A DNA stretch of 32,549 nt from Acidobacteriota bacterium (GTDB lineage Bacteria > Actinomycetota > AC-67), in NCBI GenBank assembly GCA_016208485.1, contig JACQXY010000059.1, positions 1 to 32,549 of the forward strand, written 5' to 3'. Both the position numbers and the translations under genes were made by a program. Positions within the stretch are counted from its first letter, which is position 1. Every line of letters starts with the position of its first letter. Below the pieces are notes generated by a model that worked only from the letters and a program-made list of their open reading frames with translations, had not been told where the DNA came from and made no database searches. Shown in pieces: positions 1 through 6,115 of the stretch.

Positions 1-2
1 AC

Positions 3-329
3 ATCTCGCACTCGCCCGGCTACGCCTACACCGAGTTCCTGATCACCGATCGAGCGTGGCCCGCGGCCTACCGGGACGCGAAGAGCCACGACGTGTTCCT
101 TCTCGATCCGGACACGGCGGGGTTCCAGTTCTGGCGCTGGAGCGCGGGCACCCAGGCGGCGCTCTACGACGACCAGGCCGGGATGGGAGCGCTCATCGCG
201 GGCCGGGTCCTCACCTACGCGGAGCCGCGGTTCGCCCTCGCGCTCGAGATCGAGGAGGCGCGGGCGCAGGGGCTGCTCGCCGCCATCTGGCCGCCGAGGA
301 CCACCGGGTTCGCGGGGGATCGGCTGTAG
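3..329 (+). CDS. C-terminal part of an unrecognised protein (5' truncated)
   Basis: This open frame enters from the window edge and ends at a TAG at 327-329, so only the last 108 residues are visible. The visible part is rich in aromatic residues (FQFWRW, AYTEF) and looks like a folded cytoplasmic domain. I see no signal peptide, membrane helix or catalytic motif I can name. A later ATG-like start near base 93 is unlikely to be the true start, because the frame upstream reads as normal protein. The gene converges on the hydrolase that ends at 378, leaving 48 bases with no obvious terminator hairpin. I do not recognise the family; the missing N-terminal part would be needed to assign it. Confidence 0.6.
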   Translation: MSHSPGYAYTEFLITDRAWPAAYRDAKSHDVFLLDPDTAGFQFWRWSAGTQAALYDDQAGMGALIAGRVLTYAEPRFALALEIEEARAQGLLAAIWPPRTTGFAGDRL

Positions 330-377
330 CCCGAACGCTCAGGGGGCGGCGGGCCGGAGCGCACCGAGCGCGGCGCA

Positions 378-1268
378 TCAGGCGGGTCGAGCCGCGCCCC
401 GTGCCTTGCTCGGGCCGAGCAGATCCTCGATCTCGTCGGCGAGGCGGAGGCAGAATTCGGGAGTGAACCCGTCTTCGGCGTGCCCGAAGTCGGGGAGGAG
501 CACGAGCCGCTTCGGGTCGCCGGCGCGCGCGTAGAGCATCTCGGCCTCCGACGGCGGGAAGAAGCGATCGTCGGTCCCGTGCACGAGGAGCAGCGGGGTC
601 GGGGCGATCTGTCCCACGAGGTCGGCCGGGGGCTCGGCGCCCGCCATCTCGCCGAAGTCGAGCGTGATCCTGGTGCCGAGCACACGCTCGGCGAGCCGGC
701 GGCCGAGCGGGCTCACGAACAGCCATTTCGCGCGGCGCACCGCGGTGCTCTCGGCGAGGTGCGGCACGGCCGGCGCGGAGATCGCGACGACGGCGTCCGA
801 GCCGTGGAAGCGCGCCGCCTCCTGGATCACCGCGATGCCTCCGAGCGACCAGCCGACCGTCACGACCCGGTCGAAGCCGCGCGCGCGGGCGTGCCGCGCG
901 ACCGCGCGCACGTCGAGCGCCTCCGAGCCGCCGCCGGCGCACGAGCCGCCCGACTGCCCGTGGCCCCGCAAGTCGAACGCGAGCACGGCGAACCGCCGCG
1001 ACAGCGTCTCGGCGAGCAGGCGGCCCCGTTCCTTCTGGCGAAAGCCGAGGAACCCGTGCACGAGCACGATCGCGGTCCCCTCGCGCCGCTCGCCGAGGAG
1101 CGTGCCGGCGAGGCGCACGCCGTCGTCGGTGTCGCACCAGAAGTGAGTGTGCGGCGCGAGGAAGAGGTCGCGCGTGCCGCGCACGCGCTGGCCGATCTGG
1201 CGCGCGCGCCAGCGCAGCGCGAGACGCTGGTGGCGGTCGCGGCGGGGAGTCCAGGTCGCTGGGCGCAT
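378..1268 (-). CDS. alpha/beta hydrolase family protein
   Basis: A 296-residue alpha/beta-hydrolase. Strand-helix landmarks run in the usual order: an oxyanion-type VHGFLGF at about 70-76, the nucleophile elbow GWSLGG with Ser141, an acidic residue in HGTDDRF (Asp233/234) and the catalytic His263 in FGHAEDGF. The triad therefore looks complete, and the enzyme should act on a soluble ester, thioester or peptide-like substrate that I cannot specify. The Arg-rich N-terminus (1-35) is not a convincing signal peptide. The ATG at 1268 is chosen because a Shine-Dalgarno-like AAGGAA lies about ten bases upstream; the frame stays open further upstream but there overlaps glnR and reads as shadow. The gene is divergent from glnR, sharing a 129-base intergenic region with two hairpins. 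Confidence 0.85.
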   Translation of the reverse strand: MRPATWTPRRDRHQRLALRWRARQIGQRVRGTRDLFLAPHTHFWCDTDDGVRLAGTLLGERREGTAIVLVHGFLGFRQKERGRLLAETLSRRFAVLAFDLRGHGQSGGSCAGGGSEALDVRAVARHARARGFDRVVTVGWSLGGIAVIQEAARFHGSDAVVAISAPAVPHLAESTAVRRAKWLFVSPLGRRLAERVLGTRITLDFGEMAGAEPPADLVGQIAPTPLLLVHGTDDRFFPPSEAEMLYARAGDPKRLVLLPDFGHAEDGFTPEFCLRLADEIEDLLGPSKARGAARPA

Positions 1269-1274
1269 ATGAGC

Positions 1275-1303
1275 TTGTTCCTTCGTGCGGCATCTGCTAC
1301 TTT
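1275..1303 (+). promoter_or_regulatory. putative glnR promoter
   Basis: TTGTTC (1275-1280) and TACTTT (1298-1303, preceded by TGC) are separated by exactly 17 bases and point toward glnR. Transcription would start near 1310, giving a leader of roughly 88 bases that holds two inverted repeats. The match is partial and the -35 overlaps the hydrolase ribosome-binding region, so this is a moderate-confidence call. I looked for the actinobacterial GlnR box (paired GTnAC/GAAAC elements) and found no convincing copy. Confidence 0.4.
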
Positions 1304-1311
1304 GCCTGGCG

Positions 1312-1334
1312 GCGCCGGTTGCTGCAACCGGCGC
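1312..1334. promoter_or_regulatory. 23-bp perfect palindrome in the glnR leader
   Basis: Two 11-base arms (GCGCCGGTTGC and its exact complement) flank a single central T. The palindrome begins about two bases after the predicted glnR transcription start. It could be a repressor operator, an RNA hairpin in the 5' leader, or both. The near-absence of a loop favours a protein-binding DNA site over a terminator. The function is inferred; only the symmetry is seen. Confidence 0.5.
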
Positions 1335-1336
1335 GA

Positions 1337-1365
1337 CCTCAGGCAACGGCGCCGCCGGCCTGAGG
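1337..1365 (+). terminator. hairpin followed by T-rich run upstream of glnR (possible attenuator)
   Basis: CCTCAGGC at 1337-1344 pairs with GCCTGAGG at 1358-1365 across a 13-base loop that is itself GC-rich. The stem is followed directly by TTTCGTCGTTTC. The form resembles an intrinsic terminator but lies inside the predicted glnR leader, 32 bases before the GTG start, so it may act as an attenuator or as a roadblock to upstream transcription. The T-run is interrupted, which weakens the call. Confidence 0.35.
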
Positions 1366-1397
1366 TTTCGTCGTTTCTGGCCATCGGCGGGGGATGC

Positions 1398-2168
1398 GTG
1401 GCAGACATCTTGATCCTTTCGGACCGGGGGGAGGACCTCGGGATTCTCGTCGCGGGCATCGAGAGCGGCGGGCACCTGGTGGCGATCGTCCCGATCGGAG
1501 ACGCCCTCGCCCACCGGCCGCTCCCGGACGTGGCGATCGTGGATGCGGCAAAGGATCTCGCGCGCGGGCGTGACGCATGCCGGGCCATTCGAGACGTCGC
1601 CGGGCGCCTCACGCTCCTCGCGGTGGTGGCCGCAGATCACGTCGAGGCGATCGCCCCCGACTGGGGGATCGACTCGTTCATCGTCGATGGGGCGCCGGCC
1701 GACGAGGCGCTCGCGAGGATCCGCCTCGCGCTCGGCTCGCAGGCCGGGAGCGAGACGGCCATCCGCGTCGGCGATCTCGCGATCGACCCCGAGACCTATC
1801 AGGTGCGCCTGCGCGGCCGGCCCCTCGATCTCACCTACAAGGAGTTCCAGCTTCTCGCGTTCATCGCCCAGCGACCCGGACGGGTCTTCTCCCGGAACCA
1901 GCTCCTGCAGGAAGTGTGGGGATACGACTTCTTCGGGGGCACCCGGACCGTGGACGTCCACGTGCGGCGGCTCCGCGCGAAGCTCGGGGCGGAGCACGAG
2001 GCTATGATCGCGACCGTGCGCAACGTCGGCTACAAGCTGGAGACGCCGGCCCGGGGAGTTCCGGGGGGCAGAGACGGCCCCCGCACCGGGGGCGCCGGAT
2101 CCGGCTGGCCGTCGAGCCCCCCGATCGAAAGAGGGGCCGAAAGAGGGACGGGAGGGGGGCGCGCGTGA
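1398..2168 (+). CDS. glnR: GlnR-type atypical OmpR-family nitrogen regulator
   Basis: A 256-residue regulator with an N-terminal receiver-like domain (about 3-115) and a C-terminal winged helix (about 125-215). The DNA-binding half carries LDLTYKEFQLL, EVWGYDFFGGTRTVDVHVRR and TVRNVGYKL, the hallmarks of actinobacterial GlnR as I remember it. The receiver keeps Asp49 (in AIVDAAKDL) but lacks the usual acid pair, conserved Thr/Ser and Lys, as in GlnR, which works without a partner kinase. GlnR controls genes for ammonium assimilation and transport. The GTG at 1398 is chosen because it begins VADILILSD, where a receiver should start; GGGGG lies five bases upstream. The last 40 residues are a Gly/Pro/Arg-rich tail absent from typical GlnR. 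The stop overlaps the glnA start by four bases (GTGA). PhoB-like regulators are the alternative. Confidence 0.85.
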   Translation: MADILILSDRGEDLGILVAGIESGGHLVAIVPIGDALAHRPLPDVAIVDAAKDLARGRDACRAIRDVAGRLTLLAVVAADHVEAIAPDWGIDSFIVDGAPADEALARIRLALGSQAGSETAIRVGDLAIDPETYQVRLRGRPLDLTYKEFQLLAFIAQRPGRVFSRNQLLQEVWGYDFFGGTRTVDVHVRRLRAKLGAEHEAMIATVRNVGYKLETPARGVPGGRDGPRTGGAGSGWPSSPPIERGAERGTGGGRA

Positions 2169-3493
2169 CCGATCGCGATGTGGACTACGTGCTGCGCACC
2201 GTCGAGGAGCGCGACATCCGCTTCGTGCGGCTCTGGTTCACCGACGTGCTCGGGTTCCTGAAGTCCTTCGCCATCACTCCGGCCGAGCTGGAGACCGCCT
2301 TCGAGGAGGGAATGGGCTTCGACGGCTCGGCGATCGAGGGGTTCGCGCGCGTCCAGGAGTCCGACATGATAGCGCGCCCCGACCCCTCGACGTTCCAGAT
2401 CCTCCCCTGGCGCCCCGAGCAGCAGGGCGTGGCGCGGATGTTCTGCGACATCTTCACCCCCGCCGGCGACCCGTTCGACGGCGATCCCCGCTTCGTGCTC
2501 CGCCGCACGCTCGGGCGCGCGAAGGACATGGGCTACACGTTCTACGTCGGCCCGGAACTCGAGTACTTCTACTTCCGGGATTCGAAGGGAACCGAACCGC
2601 TGGACCAGGGCGGCTACTTCGACCTCACTCCGCTCGACGTCTCGAGCGACCTGCGCAAGCGGACCGTGCTGTACCTCGAGTCCATGGGCATCCCCGTCGA
2701 GAGCGTCCATCACGAGGTGGCCCCGTCGCAGCACGAGATCGTGCTCCGGGACACCGATGCGCTCACGATGGCCGACAGCATCATGACCGCGCGCCTCGCG
2801 GTGAAGGAGGTCGCGCAGGAGTCCGGCGTGTACGCGACCTTCATGCCGAAGCCGATCCAGGGCGCCTGGGGATCGGGGATGCACACCCACATGGCGCTCT
2901 ACGAGGGCGAGCGCAACGCCTTCTTCGACCCCGAGGGTCCGTCATCTCTCTCCAAGGTCGCGGGAGCGTTCATCGCCGGAGTGCTCCGCCACGCGCGCGA
3001 GACGACCGCGGTCTGCAACCAGACCGTCAACTCCTACAAGCGGCTGGTCCCCGGGTTCGAGGCGCCGGTCTACATCTGCTGGGGGCGCGAGAACCGCTCC
3101 GCGCTCCTGCGGGTCCCCGGCCACCGCGCGGGCGGCCCCCCGGACGTGCGGGTGGAGATCCGCTCCCCGGACCCGGCGTGCAACCCGTACCTCGCGCTTG
3201 CGGTGATCCTCGCCGCAGGGTTGCGCGGCATCGCGGACAACGAGGAGCTGCCTCTTGCCGCGGAGGACAACATCTACGAGATGACCGACGAGGAGCGCGC
3301 GGCGGCCGGGATCGAGTCGCTCCCGACCGATCTCTACGAGGCGATCACCGCCATGGAGGGCTCCTCGCTCGTGCGCGAGGCGCTCGGCGACCACGTCTTC
3401 GAGTTCTTCGCGCGCAACAAGCGCCGCGAGTGGGACGCCTTCAAGAGCTACGTCTCGCCGTTCGAGATCGAGCGCCTCCTGCCGATCCTGTAG
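2165..3493 (+). CDS. glnA: type I-alpha glutamine synthetase (GlnA2-like)
   Basis: A 442-residue glutamine synthetase, the ATP-dependent ligation of ammonia to glutamate. Active-site signatures are intact: DGSAIEGF at 53-60, metal-binding ELEYF near 131-135, HHEVAPSQHE at 182-191, GSGMHTHM at 236-243, NSYKRLVPG at 289-297 and EIRSPDPACNPYL at 331-343. The length and the absence of the beta-type insertion fit the alpha class. The segment EDNIYEMTDEE (367-377) sits where beta enzymes carry the adenylylated Tyr loop, but the NLYDLPPEE-type motif is missing, so control by adenylylation is unlikely. The protein closely resembles mycobacterial GlnA2 in my recollection. The GTG start at 2165 overlaps the glnR stop, implying translational coupling. 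No terminator is obvious in the 84 bases that follow. Confidence 0.93.
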   Translation: MTDRDVDYVLRTVEERDIRFVRLWFTDVLGFLKSFAITPAELETAFEEGMGFDGSAIEGFARVQESDMIARPDPSTFQILPWRPEQQGVARMFCDIFTPAGDPFDGDPRFVLRRTLGRAKDMGYTFYVGPELEYFYFRDSKGTEPLDQGGYFDLTPLDVSSDLRKRTVLYLESMGIPVESVHHEVAPSQHEIVLRDTDALTMADSIMTARLAVKEVAQESGVYATFMPKPIQGAWGSGMHTHMALYEGERNAFFDPEGPSSLSKVAGAFIAGVLRHARETTAVCNQTVNSYKRLVPGFEAPVYICWGRENRSALLRVPGHRAGGPPDVRVEIRSPDPACNPYLALAVILAAGLRGIADNEELPLAAEDNIYEMTDEERAAAGIESLPTDLYEAITAMEGSSLVREALGDHVFEFFARNKRREWDAFKSYVSPFEIERLLPIL

Positions 3494-3542
3494 GGCGCGC
3501 GCGCCCCCTCCGGCCGCCGCGAAGAACGGCCCCCTGTTGCCC

Positions 3543-3571
3543 TTGCCTTGTTGGACAGAATTCTGTACAAT
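3543..3571 (+). promoter_or_regulatory. promoter of the Phd/RelE-type operon (leaderless)
   Basis: TTGCCT (3543-3548) and TACAAT (3566-3571) are 17 bases apart. The GTG start of the antitoxin follows after only six bases, so transcription should begin at the start codon itself and give a leaderless mRNA. This decides the antitoxin start in favour of 3578 over the in-frame upstream codon at 3548, which lies inside the promoter. Confidence 0.65.
3555..3566. promoter_or_regulatory. 12-bp palindromic operator in the antitoxin promoter
   Basis: ACAGAATTCTGT is a perfect palindrome in the spacer that ends on the first base of the -10 box. Phd/YefM antitoxins bind short palindromes at their own promoters, so this is the likely autorepression site. 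Looser outer symmetry (TTGT on the left, ACAA on the right) may extend it. The palindrome is seen directly; the binding is inferred. Confidence 0.55.
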
Positions 3572-3577
3572 CCCTTC

Positions 3578-3850
3578 GTGGCGAAGACCATCCCCCTGAG
3601 CGAGGCGCGGGCGCGACTGAGCGACCTCCTCGACGATCTCGATAGCCGGCACGAGCATGTGGTGATCACGCGCAATGGGCGTCCCGTCGCCGTCCTGGTG
3701 CCGTCGGCCGAATACGACGCGATGGAAGAGACGCTCGAGATCCTCCGCGACGACCAGCTTCTCGAGGCTTTGAAGGAGAGCGAGCGGGACGTCAAGGCCG
3801 GCCGGCTCGTTTCCCTCCGCGACGTGCGACGCGAGCTCGGCCTTGCCTGA
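3578..3850 (+). CDS. Phd/YefM-type antitoxin
   Basis: A 90-residue antitoxin. The N-terminal half has the Phd/YefM pattern: PLSEARARLSDLLDDL, then HVVITRNGRPVAVLVPSAEYDAMEET, a dimerising DNA-binding fold. The C-terminal 45 residues are charged and helical, as expected for the part that wraps the toxin. The GTG at 3578 is preferred because it sits six bases after the TACAAT box. The stop overlaps the toxin gene by eight bases, so the two are translationally coupled. It should neutralise the downstream RelE/ParE-like toxin and repress its own promoter through the palindrome at 3555-3566. The pair follows glnA but has its own promoter. Confidence 0.85.
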   Translation: MAKTIPLSEARARLSDLLDDLDSRHEHVVITRNGRPVAVLVPSAEYDAMEETLEILRDDQLLEALKESERDVKAGRLVSLRDVRRELGLA

Positions 3851-4127
3851 GCTGCTCCTCACGCGCAGGGCGCGCCGAGACCTTGGGGATCTCCCGCGAC
3901 AAGTTCAGGAGGCGGTCGCGAGAACCCTGGTCCTTGTCGAGTCGGATCCGCAAACGGCCGGAAAGCCGCTGCGTGGGAGGCTGAAGGGCCTCTGGTCGTG
4001 CAGGGTCGGCAACTACCGGGTGCTGTACACGATCGAAGGCGCTCGCACCCGATCGCGCATCATCGTGCGAGCCATCCGCCATCGCGCAGTTGCGTATCGC
4101 GGCCGAACTCCGAGACGCCCCCGCTGA
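3843..4127 (+). CDS. RelE/ParE-superfamily toxin
   Basis: A 94-residue protein of the RelE/ParE fold. It begins LLLTRRARRDLGDLP, has a middle PLRGRLKGLWSCRVGNYRVLY and ends IVRAIRHRAVAYRG, the usual arrangement in which Arg of GNYRVLY and the C-terminal His-Arg of the hR..Y segment contribute to mRNA cleavage in RelE-type enzymes. Whether it cuts ribosome-bound mRNA (RelE) or poisons gyrase (ParE) cannot be told from sequence alone; the YRVLY and HR motifs lean toward RelE. The start is a TTG inside the antitoxin gene, with no better ATG or GTG nearby. It converges on the thiolase gene with only five bases between stops. Confidence 0.85.
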   Translation: MPELLLTRRARRDLGDLPRQVQEAVARTLVLVESDPQTAGKPLRGRLKGLWSCRVGNYRVLYTIEGARTRSRIIVRAIRHRAVAYRGRTPRRPR

Positions 4128-4132
4128 CCTCG

Positions 4133-5293
4133 CTACGCCAGCCGCTCCACGATCATGGCCATGCCCTGGCCGCCGCCGACGCACATCGTCTCGAGCCCGA
4201 CCCTCCCGTCGCGCTCGCGCAGGCCGTTCAACAGCGTCGTCATGATGCGCGCGCCGGTCATCCCGTAGGGGTGCCCGAGCGCGATCGCGCCGCCGTGCGG
4301 GTTGAGCTGCTCGCCGAAGGGGTCGATCTCGACCTCCGCGCACACGGCGAGGACCTGCGCGGCGAAGGCCTCGTTCATCTCGACGATGTCCACGCCGTCG
4401 ATGCTCATCCCCGCCCTCGCGAGCACGGTGCCGATCGCCTCGATGGGACCGACGCCCATGATCTCCGGGTCGAGGCCGCTCACCGCGCTCGCCACGATGC
4501 GCGCGAGCGGAGTGATCCCCAGCTCCCGGGCGCGCTCATCGCTCACAACGACCACCGCGGCGGCGCCGTCGTTCAGCGGGCAGGAGTTCCCGGCGGTCAC
4601 GACCCCGTCCGGCTTGAAGGCCGGCCCCAGCTTCCCGAGCCTCTCGAGGGAGGAGTCGGCGCGCGGGCCGTCGTCCTTCGCGACCACCGTCCCGTCGGGC
4701 TTGGTGTACGGCGCGATCTCGCGGTCGAAGAAACCGGACTGCTGCGCGGCGACCGCGCGCTCCTGCGAGCGCTGGGCGAAGCGGTCCATGTCCGCGCGCG
4801 CGACGCCGAAGCGCTCGGCGACGTTCTCCGCCGTCAGGCCCATCGGGATGTAGACGTTCGCGATCGCGCCGTCGCCGAAGAGGCGCGGGTTCAGCTCGGC
4901 CATGTCCTTCGGCATCCCCGGCACGCGGGTGATGGACTCGATCCCGGCGGCGACGAAAGCGGTCCCCTCGCCCTGGCGGATCGCGTGGAAGGCCATCCGG
5001 ATCGTCTGGAGGCTCGATGCGCAGAAACGGTTCACCGTCGTGCCCGGCACCGTCATCGGAAGCCCGGCGAGCAGCGCCACGCGCCGGCCGAGGTTGATCC
5101 CCTGCTCCCCCTCGGGGAAGCCGCAACCGACCATCACGTCCTCGATCTCGGCCGCATCGAGACGGGGCACCTGCCGGAGGACTTCGCGAACGATGAAGCC
5201 TCCGAGATCGTCGGGGCGCACGTCTGCGAGCGATCCCTTGTTCGCGCGGCCGATCGGCGTGCGCGCGGCGGCGACGATGACTGCCTCGGGCAT
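4133..5293 (-). CDS. acetyl-CoA acyltransferase (thiolase)
   Basis: A 386-residue thiolase, the normal length for the family. The acyl-accepting Cys91 sits in NRFCASSLQ, NEAFAAQ is at 307-313, His341 is in GGAIALGHPYGMTGAR, and the second catalytic Cys371 is in CVGGGQGMA, so the active site is complete. It should cleave 3-ketoacyl-CoA in fatty-acid beta-oxidation or run in the condensing direction; sequence does not decide. ATG at 5293 follows a strong Shine-Dalgarno (GAGGAGGAG) and begins MPEAVIVAAARTPIG, the classic thiolase N-terminus. The SH3 protein lies 31 bases upstream in the same direction. No 3-hydroxyacyl-CoA dehydrogenase is adjacent; a crotonase-family gene is at 7729. FadA is the nearest name, but I leave the symbol open. 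Confidence 0.93.
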   Translation of the reverse strand: MPEAVIVAAARTPIGRANKGSLADVRPDDLGGFIVREVLRQVPRLDAAEIEDVMVGCGFPEGEQGINLGRRVALLAGLPMTVPGTTVNRFCASSLQTIRMAFHAIRQGEGTAFVAAGIESITRVPGMPKDMAELNPRLFGDGAIANVYIPMGLTAENVAERFGVARADMDRFAQRSQERAVAAQQSGFFDREIAPYTKPDGTVVAKDDGPRADSSLERLGKLGPAFKPDGVVTAGNSCPLNDGAAAVVVVSDERARELGITPLARIVASAVSGLDPEIMGVGPIEAIGTVLARAGMSIDGVDIVEMNEAFAAQVLAVCAEVEIDPFGEQLNPHGGAIALGHPYGMTGARIMTTLLNGLRERDGRVGLETMCVGGGQGMAMIVERLA

Positions 5294-5324
5294 GTCTCCT
5301 CCTCGGGTCCGCGAGGATTCCAGA

Positions 5325-5813
5325 CTACCCGGGGGGCGGGCTCGGCTGCGAAGCGGTCGCCGGCGCGAGGTACTCGGCGGCGGCCCAACCCGAGGTCTTC
5401 GTCGCCGGGTCGTACACGCGCAGCCACGCGCGCCCGCCGGCCTGCACGGTCTCGCCGCGCGAGCGCACGGTCGCGCCGGGGACGAGGCACCGGAGTACCC
5501 GGGCGCCGACCTTGGGCGCCGCGCGCAGGCGGAGACAGACTTGGGCACGCACCACGTACTCGGCGACCGCCGTGGCCGTCGGGCTCGGCGAAGGAGACGG
5601 GGAGGCCGGGCTCGGAGTCGGAGCGATCGGGCGCGGAGGAGCGTTTCGCGCGCGGGTCACGACGATCCAGGGAGTCGCGACGAGTCCCACGGCGAGTGCG
5701 GCGAGGATGGCCTTCTTGACCGCCGCCGGGGGGAAGCGCCGGCGCGGCGGAGGCGGCTCGGTCCCGTAGGCGCGCAGCCGCGCGAGGTCGATCCCCTCCT
5801 GCTCGTCGCTCAC
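5325..5813 (-). CDS. membrane-anchored SH3-domain protein
   Basis: A 162-residue protein with a cytoplasmic Pro/Arg-rich start, one membrane helix (about 35-52, AILAALAVGLVATPW), a Pro/Ser/Thr linker of SPSPSP type (60-82), and a bacterial SH3 domain (about 84-152). The SH3 part shows VCLRLRAAPKVGARVL, a GATV turn and GWAAAEYLAP, the usual SH3_3 pattern. Such domains bind peptidoglycan or extracellular ligands, so this is probably a cell-envelope protein with its SH3 domain outside. The GTG start at 5813 has no Shine-Dalgarno; a weak CAAGAT box six bases upstream suggests a leaderless message. Two Cys in the SH3 domain could form a disulfide. It may be cotranscribed with the thiolase, though no functional link is evident. 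Confidence 0.75.
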   Translation of the reverse strand: MSDEQEGIDLARLRAYGTEPPPPRRRFPPAAVKKAILAALAVGLVATPWIVVTRARNAPPRPIAPTPSPASPSPSPSPTATAVAEYVVRAQVCLRLRAAPKVGARVLRCLVPGATVRSRGETVQAGGRAWLRVYDPATKTSGWAAAEYLAPATASQPSPPPG

Positions 5814-5879
5814 GCAACCATCTTGTCACGCCCCCGGCCCCCGGCGAGGCAGGCCGGTCGCCGATACACTCGGGTTCGG

Positions 5880-5951
5880 GCCCCCCTAGCTCAACGGGCA
5901 GAGCACCGGGCTTTTAACCCGGCGGACCGGGTTCGAGACCTGGGGGGGGCA
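5880..5951 (+). tRNA. tRNA-Lys (anticodon UUU)
   Basis: A full cloverleaf of 72 bases. The acceptor stem GCCCCCC pairs with GGGGGGC, the D stem is GCTC/GAGC, the anticodon stem is CCGGG/CCCGG around loop CTTTTAA (anticodon TTT at 5913-5915), and the T arm is CCGGG-TTCGAGA-CCTGG with one G-T pair. The discriminator is A and CCA is not encoded. A TACACT box at 5865-5870 is a plausible -10. Confidence 0.95.
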
Positions 5952-6115
5952 CTTCCCCGGCCCTTCCGCCTGAGCGCGCTGTGGAGCTAGCCTGCTCCCC
6001 CGATCCGACCCGGGGCAAACCACAATGTTCCTCCCCGAGCGGCATCAAGCGATGCGCCTCGGGTTCCGAGACTCCAGGGGGGCACAGTTCGCTCGCGGAG
6101 GATGGGAGGATCTCG

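Noticed and set aside
1269..1397. GlnR binding box (GTnAC/GAAAC pairs) upstream of glnR
   Set aside because: Two GTTTC elements occur near 1365-1377 but with the wrong spacing for the known box.
378..1997. A 539-codon minus-strand frame extending the hydrolase far upstream
   Set aside because: The extension lies antisense to glnR, reads as Arg/Pro/Asp-rich shadow and has a much better start with a ribosome site at 1268.
2030..2890. A 286-codon minus-strand frame across glnA
   Set aside because: It is the reverse-strand shadow of the secure glutamine synthetase gene and has no family motif.
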